Positions 45,610 through 54,190 of a DNA stretch of 58,473 bases are shown piece after piece. Every line of letters begins with the position of its first letter. The stretch's first letter is position 1. The DNA is from Micromonospora phaseoli (GTDB lineage Bacteria; Actinomycetota; Actinomycetes; Mycobacteriales; Micromonosporaceae): positions 1 to 58,473 of the forward strand of contig NZ_FNYV01000018.1 of the NCBI RefSeq assembly GCF_900109115.1, written 5' to 3'. The position numbers and the translations under genes are program-made. Under the pieces are notes generated by a model that saw only the letters and a program-made list of their open reading frames with translations, was not told the origin of the DNA and made no database searches.

Positions 45610-45655
45610 CTCGGCTGGCAGGACGCCCGATGCGACGCGTACCGCATCAGCCGAG
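45610..45655. terminator. Bulged hairpin after the NACHT gene
   Basis: CTCGGCTG (45610-45617) and CAGCCGAG (45648-45655) are reverse complements; inside them GATGCG (45629-45634) pairs with CGCATC (45643-45648). It overlaps the stop of the convergent pseudogene and could end both transcripts. Confidence 0.45.
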
Positions 45656-46016
45656 AATGTGGCGGGCGGCCTCACCCATCGGGTCGTCCCGGGTGGGCAG
45701 CTGCCGCACGGCCAGCGCCATCTCCTCGTGGAAGACGTCGTATAGCCGGCGCAGCTCCTTCGCCGGATGGTCGTGGTCGTCGACCCGCAGGTCCCACCGG
45801 GGGTACGGCTGATCGCCGATCACCGTCACGGTCGCTGACCGCGCCCCGTGCCGGTCGCCGCCGGCGTCCTCACCGAGTTCGATCGAGAGCAGGAGCCGCT
45901 CGGCGAGGTCGAGCGCATCGCTCACCAGTTTGCCCACCCCGGGCTTTGGCGGTGAGCGCGGCCACGCCCAGCTCGCCGGTACGTCGGCAGCGGGCGACGA
46001 TCGAGAAGGTCACCAC
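45647..46016 (-). pseudogene. DUF1028 family protein remnant (internal deletion and frame change)
   Basis: Two pieces of one protein family lie in different frames. The 5' piece (from GTG 46016) reads VVTFSIVARCRRTGELGVAA, the normal DUF1028 N-terminus. After about 25 residues it loses similarity. The 3' piece (from about 45937 to the stop) reads LAERLLLSIELGEDAGGDR and then LRVDDHDHPAKELRRLYDVF, the normal C-terminal part. About half of an expected 230-280-residue protein is missing at the joint near 45940. The family is an Ntn-hydrolase-like group of unknown role. A short C-terminal ORF of 96 residues remains open but is unlikely to be functional. Confidence 0.75.
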
Positions 46017-46079
46017 CGCCTGCTACCCCGGCGACGCGTCGCGTATACCTCCGCCGTACCGGATCGGGCGCGTTCCGGA

Positions 46080-46715
46080 TCAGGCGTTGAGGTACGCCAG
46101 TACGGCGAGTACGCGCCGGTTGTCGTCGTCGGAAGGCGGCATGTCCAGTTTGGTGAGGATGTTGTTGATGTGTTTGCTCACCGCCTTCTCGGTGATGCGG
46201 AGCTTGGTGGCGATGGCGGCGTTGGAGCGGCCCTCGGCCATTTCGCCGAGCACCTCCCGCTCGCGGGCGGTGAGCACCGCCAGCGGCTCCCGGCGGGCGA
46301 GGAGCTGTGAGATCACCTCCGGGTCCATGGCGCTGCCGCCGGCGGCGACCCGGCGGACGGCGTCGACGAACTCACCGACATCGAAGACGCGATCCTTGAG
46401 GAGGTAGCCCACCCCACCATGCGGGGTGCTGAGCAGCTCGCGGGCGTACATGGGCTCGACGTGCTGGGAGAGCACGAGGATCGGCAGCCCGGGTATCTGG
46501 GTGCGGGCCGCGATCGCGGCCTGCAAGCCCTCGTCGGTGAACGTCGGGGGCAGGCGTACGTCGATCACCGCCACCTGGGGCCGGTGGGTGACCAGGGTGG
46601 GCAGCAGTGCCGGGCCGTTGTCGACGGACGCGACGACGTCGAAGTCGAAGGCACGCAGGAGCCGGGTCAGTCCGTCGCGAAGGAGTGCGTGGTCCTCGGC
46701 GATGACAACGCGCAC
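46080..46715 (-). CDS. LuxR/NarL-family response regulator
   Basis: A 211-residue response regulator. The receiver domain has the acidic pocket (IAEDHALLRDG), phosphoacceptor Asp52 (AVIDVRLPP) and Lys in YLLKDRV. The C-terminal LuxR helix-turn-helix is LTAREREVLGEMAEGRSNAA through TEKAVSKHINNIL. GTG 46715 has GGAG five bases upstream. The gene overlaps the end of its histidine kinase gene by 49 bases. The pair is divergent from a fatty-acid desaturase gene, so regulation of membrane lipid unsaturation is plausible. Confidence 0.92.
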   Translation of the reverse strand: MRVVIAEDHALLRDGLTRLLRAFDFDVVASVDNGPALLPTLVTHRPQVAVIDVRLPPTFTDEGLQAAIAARTQIPGLPILVLSQHVEPMYARELLSTPHGGVGYLLKDRVFDVGEFVDAVRRVAAGGSAMDPEVISQLLARREPLAVLTAREREVLGEMAEGRSNAAIATKLRITEKAVSKHINNILTKLDMPPSDDDNRRVLAVLAYLNA

Positions 46716-47974
46716 GGCAACTCCATGGTGATGACGGTGGGCCCACCGGGTGGGCTCGACAGCGTCATCGTGCCATCGAAGGCGGCGAGGCGGCGTTCGA
46801 TACCGCGCAGGCCGGTACCGGCGGCGGAGTCGGCGCCTCCCGCCCCGTCGTCGGTGACCACCATGGCCAACCGCCCCGCGTCGTGGCACAGCGACACCCA
46901 CGCGTGCTGCGCGCGACTGTGCCGGACCACGTTGGTCAGGGTCTCGGCCACGGCGAAGTACGCCGCCGACTCGACGGGAGTGTCGAGCCGGCCAGAAAGA
47001 TCGGCGTCGACCGTGATCGGCACCGGCAGGCTGAGCGCCAGTGCCCGCACCGCGCCGACCAGCCCGCGTTCCGCCAGTACGGGCGGGTGGATGCCGCGGA
47101 CGAGATGCCGCAGCTCGACCAGCGCCGTGCCGCTGGACTTACGCGCCTCGGCGAGCATCTCGTGAGCCGCTGCCGGGTTCCGGTCGATCAGCTCGTCGGC
47201 GAGACCGATCATCATGCCCAGCGAGACGAGCCGCGCCTGGATGCCGTCGTGCAGGTCGCGCTCGATGCGGCGCAGCTCCGCGGCCTGGGCGTCCACCGTG
47301 TCGGCACGGGTCACGGTCAGCTGGGTGACCCGCAATCGGAGTTCGGCGGCTCTGGTCGGGGCGAGCAGGAGCCGGTCGAAGGAGGCGTCGACCCGCCGTA
47401 GCCACGGCGCCACCCACAGCCCACCGGCCAGGATGGCGGCACCCTGCGGCACGCAGAGCACAGCCTCGCCGAACGTGTCGACGGACCAGACGGTGCCGTA
47501 GCCGTACCAGTCGGTACCCATCCAGATCCACACCGGCGTCAGCGTCAGACCCGCCAGCCCGTACAGCGGAATGGCCACAACGATCGCGCCGACGGCGATC
47601 CCGACTACGGCGCCCGGCACGAGCCAGGCGAGGTCCCGCCAGGTGGCCGGGTCGGTCAGGGTCCACCGGAAGCGTCGCCAGCCGCCGGGCACGCCGCGTT
47701 CCGGAGGCGGGTGGTACGGACGTGCCACCGGGACACCGGCCCGGGAGGCGAGCCGCCGCTCAAGATCAGTGCGCTTCCTGACCAAGTTCGTCGTCCAGGG
47801 CACGAGCGCCATGCCGAGGAAGGGCACCGGCACCAGCGCCAACGAGGCGATCGACAGGACGAGCAGCGGAAGGTTCGTCAGCGCCAGACCGATCCCGGCC
47901 GCGCCGGCCAGCACGGAGCGTCCACCTCGCCGGACCCACGGGGGCACCCGCTCACCAGCTCCGGCCACGTCCAC
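46667..47974 (-). CDS. Sensor histidine kinase, HisKA_3 type
   Basis: A 435-residue membrane histidine kinase of the NarL-partner class. Four to five hydrophobic segments lie in 1-200 with no large extracellular domain, as in DesK-like membrane sensors. The phosphoacceptor is His242 in ERDLHDGIQARLVSLG. The ATPase domain has AETLTNVVRHS (N box) and DDGAGG/GTGLRGIERRL (G boxes). It probably phosphorylates the response regulator encoded just downstream. The signal is unknown; a membrane-state signal is suggested by the divergent desaturase gene. Confidence 0.91.
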   Translation of the reverse strand: MDVAGAGERVPPWVRRGGRSVLAGAAGIGLALTNLPLLVLSIASLALVPVPFLGMALVPWTTNLVRKRTDLERRLASRAGVPVARPYHPPPERGVPGGWRRFRWTLTDPATWRDLAWLVPGAVVGIAVGAIVVAIPLYGLAGLTLTPVWIWMGTDWYGYGTVWSVDTFGEAVLCVPQGAAILAGGLWVAPWLRRVDASFDRLLLAPTRAAELRLRVTQLTVTRADTVDAQAAELRRIERDLHDGIQARLVSLGMMIGLADELIDRNPAAAHEMLAEARKSSGTALVELRHLVRGIHPPVLAERGLVGAVRALALSLPVPITVDADLSGRLDTPVESAAYFAVAETLTNVVRHSRAQHAWVSLCHDAGRLAMVVTDDGAGGADSAAGTGLRGIERRLAAFDGTMTLSSPPGGPTVITMELPCALSSPRTTHSFATD

Positions 47975-48085
47975 AGGTCATATTGTGCCCACGACGGCCG
48001 CCGCTTGTCGGTGGTGCCAGCACCCCTTCGCAGCGGGGGGTTAGCGCTCCTGACGGCACGGGGTCGCGGGCGGTCTGCTGAAGCC

Positions 48086-49099
48086 ATGACAACCACGACG
48101 ACCGGCAGTGACTTCGCCGTACTCTCCCGCCGGATCACCGGCGCCGGACTGATGCGACGCCGGCCCGCCTACTACGCCGTCCGGCTGGGCGTCGTCGCGC
48201 TCATGTATCTCGGCGGCTGGACGGCGTTCCTCCTGGTCGGCTCCTCCTGGTGGCAGATGATCACGGCGGTCTTCCTCGCCGTCACGTTCGCCCAGGTCGC
48301 ACTCGTGGCGCACGACCTGGCGCACCGCCAGGTGTTTCGCACCAGACGGCCCAGTGAACTCGCCGGACTGCTCGCCGGCAATCTCTGCGTCGGAATGAGC
48401 TACGGCTGGTGGATGGACAAGCACACCCGTCACCACAACAACCCCAACCATGACGACCTGGACCCGGACGTGGCCCCCGAGGTGCTGATCTGGGCCGCGC
48501 AGTCAGCCGTCGGCCGGCGCGGGCTGAAAGGCTTCATCACCCGGCACCAGGCCGTCCTGTTCTTTCCCCTGCTGACGCTGCTCGCCGCGAGCCTGAAGGT
48601 GTCCAGCGTCAAGGCCCTGCGCGACGGCACGGTGCGGCGGCGCGGCGTCGAGAGCGCCCTGCTGATCCTGCACGCCGTCGGCTACCTCGCGGCGCTGCTG
48701 GCGGTCCTCGCGCCGCTCCAGGCCATCGCCTTCCTGCTGCTGCACCAGGCTCTGTTCGGCGTCTACCTGGGCATGACGTTCGCCCCCAACCACAAGGGCA
48801 TGCCACACCCGACCGGCGACGAGGACTTCCTCCGCAAACAGGTACTGACCTCCCGCAACATCCACGGCAACTGGCTGACCGACGTGGCGCTCGGCGGACT
48901 GAACTACCAGATCGAGCACCACCTGTTCCCCGGCATGCCGACGCCCAACCTGCGCCGGGCCCAACCGATCGTGCAGGCGTACTGCGCCGAGATCGGCGTC
49001 GCCTACGAACAGACCGGTCTCCTCGCCTCCTATCGGCAGGCCCTGCGACACCTGCACGAGGTGGGCGCATCCGCCCGCGCCGAACACGCGGCACGCTGA
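48086..49099 (+). CDS. Acyl-lipid/acyl-CoA fatty-acid desaturase
   Basis: A 337-residue membrane di-iron desaturase. The three histidine boxes are HDLAH (76-80), HTRHH (113-117) and QIEHHLFP near residue 280, the last with the Gln-Ile-Glu form of front-end or DesA3-like enzymes. Four hydrophobic spans surround them. It introduces a double bond into fatty acyl chains, which fluidises membranes. ATG 48086 fits the family start. The upstream gap of 111 bases is shared with the histidine kinase gene on the other strand. Confidence 0.92.
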   Translation: MTTTTTGSDFAVLSRRITGAGLMRRRPAYYAVRLGVVALMYLGGWTAFLLVGSSWWQMITAVFLAVTFAQVALVAHDLAHRQVFRTRRPSELAGLLAGNLCVGMSYGWWMDKHTRHHNNPNHDDLDPDVAPEVLIWAAQSAVGRRGLKGFITRHQAVLFFPLLTLLAASLKVSSVKALRDGTVRRRGVESALLILHAVGYLAALLAVLAPLQAIAFLLLHQALFGVYLGMTFAPNHKGMPHPTGDEDFLRKQVLTSRNIHGNWLTDVALGGLNYQIEHHLFPGMPTPNLRRAQPIVQAYCAEIGVAYEQTGLLASYRQALRHLHEVGASARAEHAAR

Positions 49100-49192
49100 G
49101 CCCGGCCCCGTCGGTCCCACCCGTGCAGCCCTCGTCCAGCGCGGGCTGGAAAGTACTCGCTCGGATCGGGTTCACCGTCGTACCGTCGCCGC

Positions 49193-49846
49193 ATGAAGGT
49201 GCTCACAGTCAACGTCGGCCGCCCGCGACCCAACCCGTGGAAGGAGACCGCGTTGACCGGCATCGACAAACGTCCGGTCGAGGGTCCGGTGGCCGTCGTG
49301 GTCCCCGGCCCCAAGGGCACCGGCGAGGTCGGCCTGGTGGGCGACCGGGTCTACGACGTGAAACACCACGGCGGCACCGACCAGGCCGTCTACGCCTACG
49401 CCCGGGAAGACCTGGACCGCTGGGAAACCGAACTGGGCACCACGCTCGGCAACGGCGGCTTCGGAGAGAACCTGACAACCGCCGGCCTCGATGTCAACCG
49501 TGCCCTGATCGGCGAGCGCTGGCGGATCGGGCCCGACGTCATCCTGGAAGTCTCGTGCCCGAGAATCCCGTGCGGGACGTTTCAGGGCTGGCTGCGACAG
49601 CAAGGCTGGATCAAGCGATTCACCCGGGCCGCCGTGCCCGGCGCGTACCTGCGGGTGATCGTGCCCGGCCAGCTCCGCGCCACCGACCCGATCGAGATCG
49701 TGCAGCGGCCCGACCACCAGGTGACCATCGAGCTGGCCTTCCGCGCGCTGACCCTCGAACCGGAGCTGTTGCCGCAGCTGCTGGCCGCCGAGGCCCTGCC
49801 CGAGGAGGATCGGAAACTGGTCCTCCGGCGCACGTCCACCGGATAG
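49193..49846 (+). CDS. MOSC domain-containing protein (YiiM-like)
   Basis: A 217-residue MOSC protein. VGDRVYDVKHHGGTDQAVYAY is close to the N-terminus of the domain, GGFGENLTT in the middle, and the conserved cysteine lies in SCPRIPCGTFQGW. The family is related to the molybdenum-cofactor sulfurase C-terminus and YiiM, which reduces N-hydroxylated compounds with Mo cofactor. The molecular substrate here is unknown. ATG 49193 gives the standard start MKVLTVNVG. Confidence 0.88.
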   Translation: MKVLTVNVGRPRPNPWKETALTGIDKRPVEGPVAVVVPGPKGTGEVGLVGDRVYDVKHHGGTDQAVYAYAREDLDRWETELGTTLGNGGFGENLTTAGLDVNRALIGERWRIGPDVILEVSCPRIPCGTFQGWLRQQGWIKRFTRAAVPGAYLRVIVPGQLRATDPIEIVQRPDHQVTIELAFRALTLEPELLPQLLAAEALPEEDRKLVLRRTSTG

Positions 49847-49876
49847 CCGGAGGACCGCCCATCCCCGTTGGCGGGG

Positions 49877-50812
49877 ATGAATGGATATCTTGGCGACGTG
49901 TTGTTCGAGCCGGTGTCGACGGAGCTGTCGTTCCGGCACGACGGCGACGACCTGGTCGGCGACCTGGTCCGACCGCCCTGGCCGGGCCCGTACCCGGCGG
50001 TGGTCTTCGTGGAAGGCTCCGGGCCGGGCGGCCGTGACCTGGGCGCCTGGCCGACCCGCCTGGCCGCCGCCGGCTTCGCCAGCCTCGCCTACGACAAGCC
50101 CGGCTCTGGCTCCTCGACCGGCGACTGGACCCGCCAGACCCTCACCGACCGGGCCGACGAGACGCTGGTCGCGGTCCGCACCCTGCGAGACCGGCCGGAC
50201 ATCCGAGCCGACGCGGTCGCGCTGATCGGTGGCAGCCAGGGCGGCTGGGTGGCCCAACTCGCGGCCTCCCGGAGTGACACCGTCGCGGCGGTGGTCTGCG
50301 TGTCGGGCCCGGGGGTGGGCGTACTGGCCCAGGAGGAGCACCGGCTGCGCCACCAGCTACCCGCCGAGGGCCACCGCGACGCGGACGTCCAGCAGGCGGT
50401 GGCGCTGCTTCACGACCAGGTCCGTCGGGTGCGCTCCGGCGAGGATCCGGTACGCGTCCACGCCGGGCAGGCGCGGTGGGAGAGCGCCCCGTGGTACCCC
50501 AGGCTGGCCGGAACGACACCCCGGTCGATCGCCTTCCTGGCCGGCATCGCCGACCACGACCCGACCGCCGCGCTCACGGAACTCACCTGCCCGTTGCTGG
50601 CCATCTTCGGCGCCGACGACCTGCTCGTACCAGTGCCGGCGAGCGTGCGGGCCATCACCAGCATCCTTCGCGAGGCAGGCCACACCGACCACGAGATCGT
50701 GGTCTTCCCCGGCGCCGACCACAACATCCGGACGTACGCCGGTGCGGCCCGAGCCCCGGGCTTCGACGAACTGGTCGTCACCTGGCTACAGCGCCGCCTC
50801 CGCCTTCCGTGA
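49877..50812 (+). CDS. Alpha/beta hydrolase
   Basis: About 311 residues. Canonical alpha/beta hydrolase features: oxyanion region VVFVEGSGPGGRD, nucleophile elbow IGGSQGGW (Ser), acid FGADDLLVP and His in PGADHNIRTY. It resembles BAAT/dienelactone-type or YqiA-like esterases; the substrate is unknown. The start is unclear: ATG 49877, TTG 49868 and GTG 49898 are all in frame. It stands 30 bases after the MOSC gene in the same direction. Confidence 0.85.
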   Translation: MNGYLGDVLFEPVSTELSFRHDGDDLVGDLVRPPWPGPYPAVVFVEGSGPGGRDLGAWPTRLAAAGFASLAYDKPGSGSSTGDWTRQTLTDRADETLVAVRTLRDRPDIRADAVALIGGSQGGWVAQLAASRSDTVAAVVCVSGPGVGVLAQEEHRLRHQLPAEGHRDADVQQAVALLHDQVRRVRSGEDPVRVHAGQARWESAPWYPRLAGTTPRSIAFLAGIADHDPTAALTELTCPLLAIFGADDLLVPVPASVRAITSILREAGHTDHEIVVFPGADHNIRTYAGAARAPGFDELVVTWLQRRLRLP

Positions 50813-50852
50813 CCGGTCCGGCCCGGCCCTCGGCCTCCGGTACGGTCCTCCG

Positions 50853-51047
50853 GTGAACCCTGCTTCGAGGCGTGCTTCCACGGTCCGCATCCTCGGGAAC
50901 CTGGCCCTGGTCGCCGGCTTCCTCGTCTCGGCCATCACGCTGTCGAGCGACAACGGGTCGACCGAGCCGCACATCCTGGCGGGTCTCCTCGTCGCCACCG
51001 GGATCGGACTGCGCATCGAAGCCGCGATCAGCGAACCTCGGGTGTGA
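50853..51047 (+). CDS. Small two-helix membrane protein
   Basis: A 64-residue frame starting with GTG (VNPASRRAS). Two hydrophobic segments, ILGNLALVAGFLVSAITL and HILAGLLVATGIGL, are joined by a short polar loop. No family is recognised. It follows the hydrolase gene by 40 bases. The two clear helices in one frame make it more likely real than chance. Confidence 0.55.
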   Translation: MNPASRRASTVRILGNLALVAGFLVSAITLSSDNGSTEPHILAGLLVATGIGLRIEAAISEPRV

Positions 51048-51427
51048 CCTCGAAGAAGAGCGTTAGGCGGCGCCGATCGCTCTGCGATCGTCAGCAGGTC
51101 TGCGTGTCGTACAGCTTTGCTCGTGCCCGCTCATGACCGCTGGGGCTCCACGGTTACTGGCTCGTGGATGGCCCGCGTCGGTACGAGCGGGTTACCTGCC
51201 CATCAGGGCACTTGCCCTATGCCCGTCATCGATCTGAGCGCGCCGGTCCGCCACCGTCGCCCCGCGGGACGACAAACCCGCGGCTCGTGGCGGCGCTGGC
51301 AGTCTTGGTGCTCGGGTGCCTCGGCGGGGAGCCGGTGAACCCGCCGCAGCTTGCCCCTGAGGTGCGGTGCGAGGAACGGGAACGGCCCAGGCTCGGCGAT
51401 CACGCCGTTGACCTGGGCCGGTGTTGC
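51048..51427. other. Intergenic region before tRNA-Gly
   Basis: About 380 bases. Open frames on both strands lack a ribosome site and family similarity. No hairpin or repeat of note was seen by eye. Confidence 0.45.
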
Positions 51428-51501
51428 TGGAGCGGGCGACGAGAATCGAACTCGCACCGTCAGTTTGGAAGACTGAAGCTCTGCCATTGAGCTACGCCCG
51501 C
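51428..51501 (-). tRNA. tRNA-Gly (anticodon TCC)
   Basis: On the minus strand the sequence begins GCGGGCGTAGCTCAATGGCA. The anticodon loop is CTTCCAA with anticodon TCC, the T loop GTTCGATTC, and the 3' end GCCCGCTCCA with an encoded CCA. The acceptor stem pairs GCGGGCG with CGCCCGC. Confidence 0.95.
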
Positions 51502-51785
51502 GTACGCCCCGAACGAGGGACGTGCCCGACAGCCTACCCAATGCCCGTGGCGCCCGCGCGGCCGTATCCGCGTGCCGCGCCGTTCATGATCCACACAACT
51601 TCCGGCCTGTCGTGGTCTCGCGCCGTCCGGAGACCGCAACATCCCGCAAAGTGTGGCCTCCGCCGGGTGGGACGGCACAGAGGGGCGACCCCGTGCCGCC
51701 GGTGTCTGTTTTGTGGGCGTTCGGCGGGTTGGGTGACGCCCCGGCATCCCGTTGTCGGACCGACGGCATAGACTGCTCGTCGCCA

Positions 51786-51859
51786 CGGGGTGTGGCGCAG
51801 CTTGGTAGCGCACTCGCTTTGGGAGCGAGGGGCCGTGGGTTCAAATCCCGCCACCCCGA
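51786..51859 (+). tRNA. tRNA-Pro (anticodon TGG)
   Basis: Acceptor stem CGGGGTG/CACCCCG, D arm GCGCAGCTTGGTAGCGC, anticodon loop TTTGGGA with anticodon TGG, T loop GTTCAAATC. CCA is not encoded. It lies upstream of tig. Confidence 0.95.
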
Positions 51860-52018
51860 CTGCCGCTCGCGGCCGGGTCGTCCCGGGCGCCGGTCGTCGC
51901 CGGTCTCCGCCGTTGCTGCGGTGCCTGGGCGCTGCCGGTCCGCCGGGTCGGCTCGCCTACACTCGATGGGCCGAAAGAGCGCCCAGACTCAAACCGAGAT
52001 CCGTCAAGGAGTACGCCT

Positions 52019-53365
52019 GTGAAGAGCACCGTCGAGACTCTGAGCCCGACGCGCGTGCGGCTCGCCATCGAGGTGCCGTTCGTCGAGCTCGAGCCGAGCC
52101 TCAAGAAGGCGTACCGGGAGATCGGCCAGCAGATCCAGATTCCTGGCTTCCGTAAGGGCAAGGTGCCGGCCGCGATCATCGACCAGCGGGTCGGTCGGGG
52201 CACCGTGCTCAACGAGGCGGTGCAGGAGGCCATCCCGCAGAACATCCTCTCGGCGGTGCGTGAGCACGACCTGAAGACCCTGGGTCGCCCCGAGGTGGAG
52301 ATCACCGAGTTCAACGACGGCGACTCGCTCAACTTCACCGCCGAGGTCGACGTGCGGCCGGAGATCACCGTGCCCGAGTTGGCCTCCATCGAGGTGACGG
52401 TCGACGAGCTGCAGGTGGACGACACCGAGATCGACGAGCAGGTGAAGAACCTGCGTGAGCGCTTCGCCACCCTGAAGACCGTCGAACGCGCGGCGGCGGA
52501 GGGCGACTACGTCCAGATCGATCTGCGCGCGACGGTGGACGGCGAGGAGGTGCCGGGCGGCTCGGCCAGCAACATCTCCCACGAGGTGGGCAGCAAGCAG
52601 CTCCTGCCGGGTCTGGACGAGGCGGTTGTGGGTCTCGCCGCGGGTGACGACACCACGTTCACCACGCAGCTCGTCGGCGGGGACTTCGCCGGCCGTGACG
52701 CCGACGTGGTGGTGACCGTGCGCACGGTCAAGGAGAAGGAGCTGCCGGCGCTGGACGACGACTTCGCCCAGCTCGCCAGCGAGTTCGACACCATCGAGGA
52801 GCTGCGCGGCGACCTGCGGGAGCGGGTCACCCGGGGCAAGCGGGTCGAGCAGATCTACGCCGCCCGGGACAAGGCCCTCGAGCAGCTTGTCGAGGCGGCC
52901 GAGGTGCCGGCGCCGGAGGGCGTCATCCGCGACGAGGTGGAGAGCCGCAAGCAGGCGATGGTGGATCAGCTGGAGCGCATCGGCGCCTCCCTGGAGGACT
53001 ACCTCGCCGCCGAGGAGAAGACCGAGGAGCAGATCGACACCGAGCTGACCGAGGCCGCCACCCAGGGCGTCAAGGTCCAGCTGCTGCTCGACACGCTCGC
53101 CGACGCCGAGGACGTGCAGGTCTCCGACGACGAGTTCGGCCACGAGATCGTCCACCGCGCCCAGCGCGCCGGCATGGCCCCCCAGCAGTACTACGACCAG
53201 CTGGTCCGCTCCGGCACGGCCGGCGCGGTCTACGGCGACGTCCGGCGGGGCAAGGCGCTGTCGACCGTCATGGAGCGCATCACGATCAAGGACGCGGCCG
53301 GCAACGTGGTCACCCTGGACGCGCTGCGCGAGGCCAGCGAGCAGGAGCACTCGCACGAGCACTGA
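52019..53365 (+). CDS. tig: Trigger factor
   Basis: A 448-residue ribosome-associated chaperone and peptidyl-prolyl isomerase that folds nascent chains. The ribosome-binding motif GFRKGKVP lies near residue 44. The FKBP domain follows (GDYVQIDLRATVDG to PGLDEAVVGL), then the long helical C-terminal chaperone domain and an acidic His-containing tail. The GTG start has AAGGAG 7 bases upstream. It precedes clpP1-clpP2-clpX, the usual actinobacterial order. Confidence 0.96.
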   Translation: MKSTVETLSPTRVRLAIEVPFVELEPSLKKAYREIGQQIQIPGFRKGKVPAAIIDQRVGRGTVLNEAVQEAIPQNILSAVREHDLKTLGRPEVEITEFNDGDSLNFTAEVDVRPEITVPELASIEVTVDELQVDDTEIDEQVKNLRERFATLKTVERAAAEGDYVQIDLRATVDGEEVPGGSASNISHEVGSKQLLPGLDEAVVGLAAGDDTTFTTQLVGGDFAGRDADVVVTVRTVKEKELPALDDDFAQLASEFDTIEELRGDLRERVTRGKRVEQIYAARDKALEQLVEAAEVPAPEGVIRDEVESRKQAMVDQLERIGASLEDYLAAEEKTEEQIDTELTEAATQGVKVQLLLDTLADAEDVQVSDDEFGHEIVHRAQRAGMAPQQYYDQLVRSGTAGAVYGDVRRGKALSTVMERITIKDAAGNVVTLDALREASEQEHSHEH

Positions 53366-53443
53366 TCGCCGGGTGGGGCCACCGTCCGCCGGTCGCGGTG
53401 GGTGGTGGCCCGATCCCATTTCCGGGTACGCCTCGCGGTGCTG

Positions 53444-53457
53444 CGCTGAGAGCGAAC
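53444..53457. promoter_or_regulatory. ClgR-like operator upstream of clpP1
   Basis: CGCTGAGAGCGAAC at 53444-53457 fits the Corynebacterium ClgR core CGCYNANRGCG with the following WWS, as I remember that consensus. It lies 78 bases before the clpP1 start. ClgR activates clpP1P2 in actinobacteria. Confidence 0.55.
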
Positions 53458-53534
53458 AGTGCCCGGACCGGGACTCTGCCGGCCGGCCCAGCGGTTAGTG
53501 TCGGACACGACGGTACGGAAAGCGAAGGGCTGCC

Positions 53535-54176
53535 ATGACCGACATGCACATCCCAGCGAAGCCACTGCGGGCTATTGACGCCCGTGGCGGTGACACCATT
53601 GGCAACCTCGACGACTCGGTCTACAACCGGCTGCTCAAGGAGCGGATCATCTTCCTTGGCAGCGAGGTGACCGACCAGGTCGCCAACCGCATCTGCGCGC
53701 AGCTGCTGCTGCTCGCCGCGGAGGATCCGGACCGCGACATCAACCTCTGGATCAACTCGCCCGGTGGCTCGGTCTACTCCGGCATGGCCATCTACGACAC
53801 GATGCAGTTCATCGACAACGACGTGTCGACCGTGGCGATGGGCATGGCCGCCTCAATGGGCCAGCTGCTGCTCTGTGCGGGCACCAAGGGCAAGCGTTAC
53901 GCCCTGCCGCACGCCCGGATCATGATGCACCAGCCGTCCGGCGGCATGGGCGGCACCGCCGCCGACATCGCGATCCAGGCCGAGCAGATGCTGTACACCA
54001 AGCGGATGTTCCAGGAGCGGGTCGCCTTCCACACCGGTCAGCAGCCGACGCAGATCGAGGCGGATTCGGACCGGGACCGTTGGTTCACCGCCCAGGAGGG
54101 CGTGGACTACGGCTTCATCGACAAGGTGATCACCGGGGCCGCCCAGGTTCCCGAGGGCGCCGGGACCCTGAGCTGA
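53535..54176 (+). CDS. clpP1: ATP-dependent Clp protease proteolytic subunit 1
   Basis: A 213-residue serine peptidase. Catalytic Ser107 (GMAASMGQLLL), His132 (MMHQPSGG) and Asp177 (EADSDRDRW) are in place. In actinobacteria ClpP1 and ClpP2 form a mixed tetradecamer that works with ClpX or ClpC1 and is usually essential. The N-terminal segment before IDNDV is processed in related proteins. A ClgR-like box lies upstream, and clpP2 follows after 14 bases. Confidence 0.95.
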   Translation: MTDMHIPAKPLRAIDARGGDTIGNLDDSVYNRLLKERIIFLGSEVTDQVANRICAQLLLLAAEDPDRDINLWINSPGGSVYSGMAIYDTMQFIDNDVSTVAMGMAASMGQLLLCAGTKGKRYALPHARIMMHQPSGGMGGTAADIAIQAEQMLYTKRMFQERVAFHTGQQPTQIEADSDRDRWFTAQEGVDYGFIDKVITGAAQVPEGAGTLS

Positions 54177-54190
54177 TCGAGGAGCAGACG

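Noticed and set aside
45930..45937. The 96-residue frame 45647-45937 as a stand-alone gene
   Set aside because: It matches only the C-terminal part of DUF1028, and the N-terminal part lies upstream in another frame, so it is treated as part of a pseudogene.
51117..51541. Open frames around the tRNA-Gly gene
   Set aside because: They overlap the tRNA, have no ribosome site and show no family features.
51428..51859. tRNA-Gly/tRNA-Pro pair as an integration site for a mobile island
   Set aside because: No integrase gene or direct repeat of the tRNA 3' ends was seen in the window.
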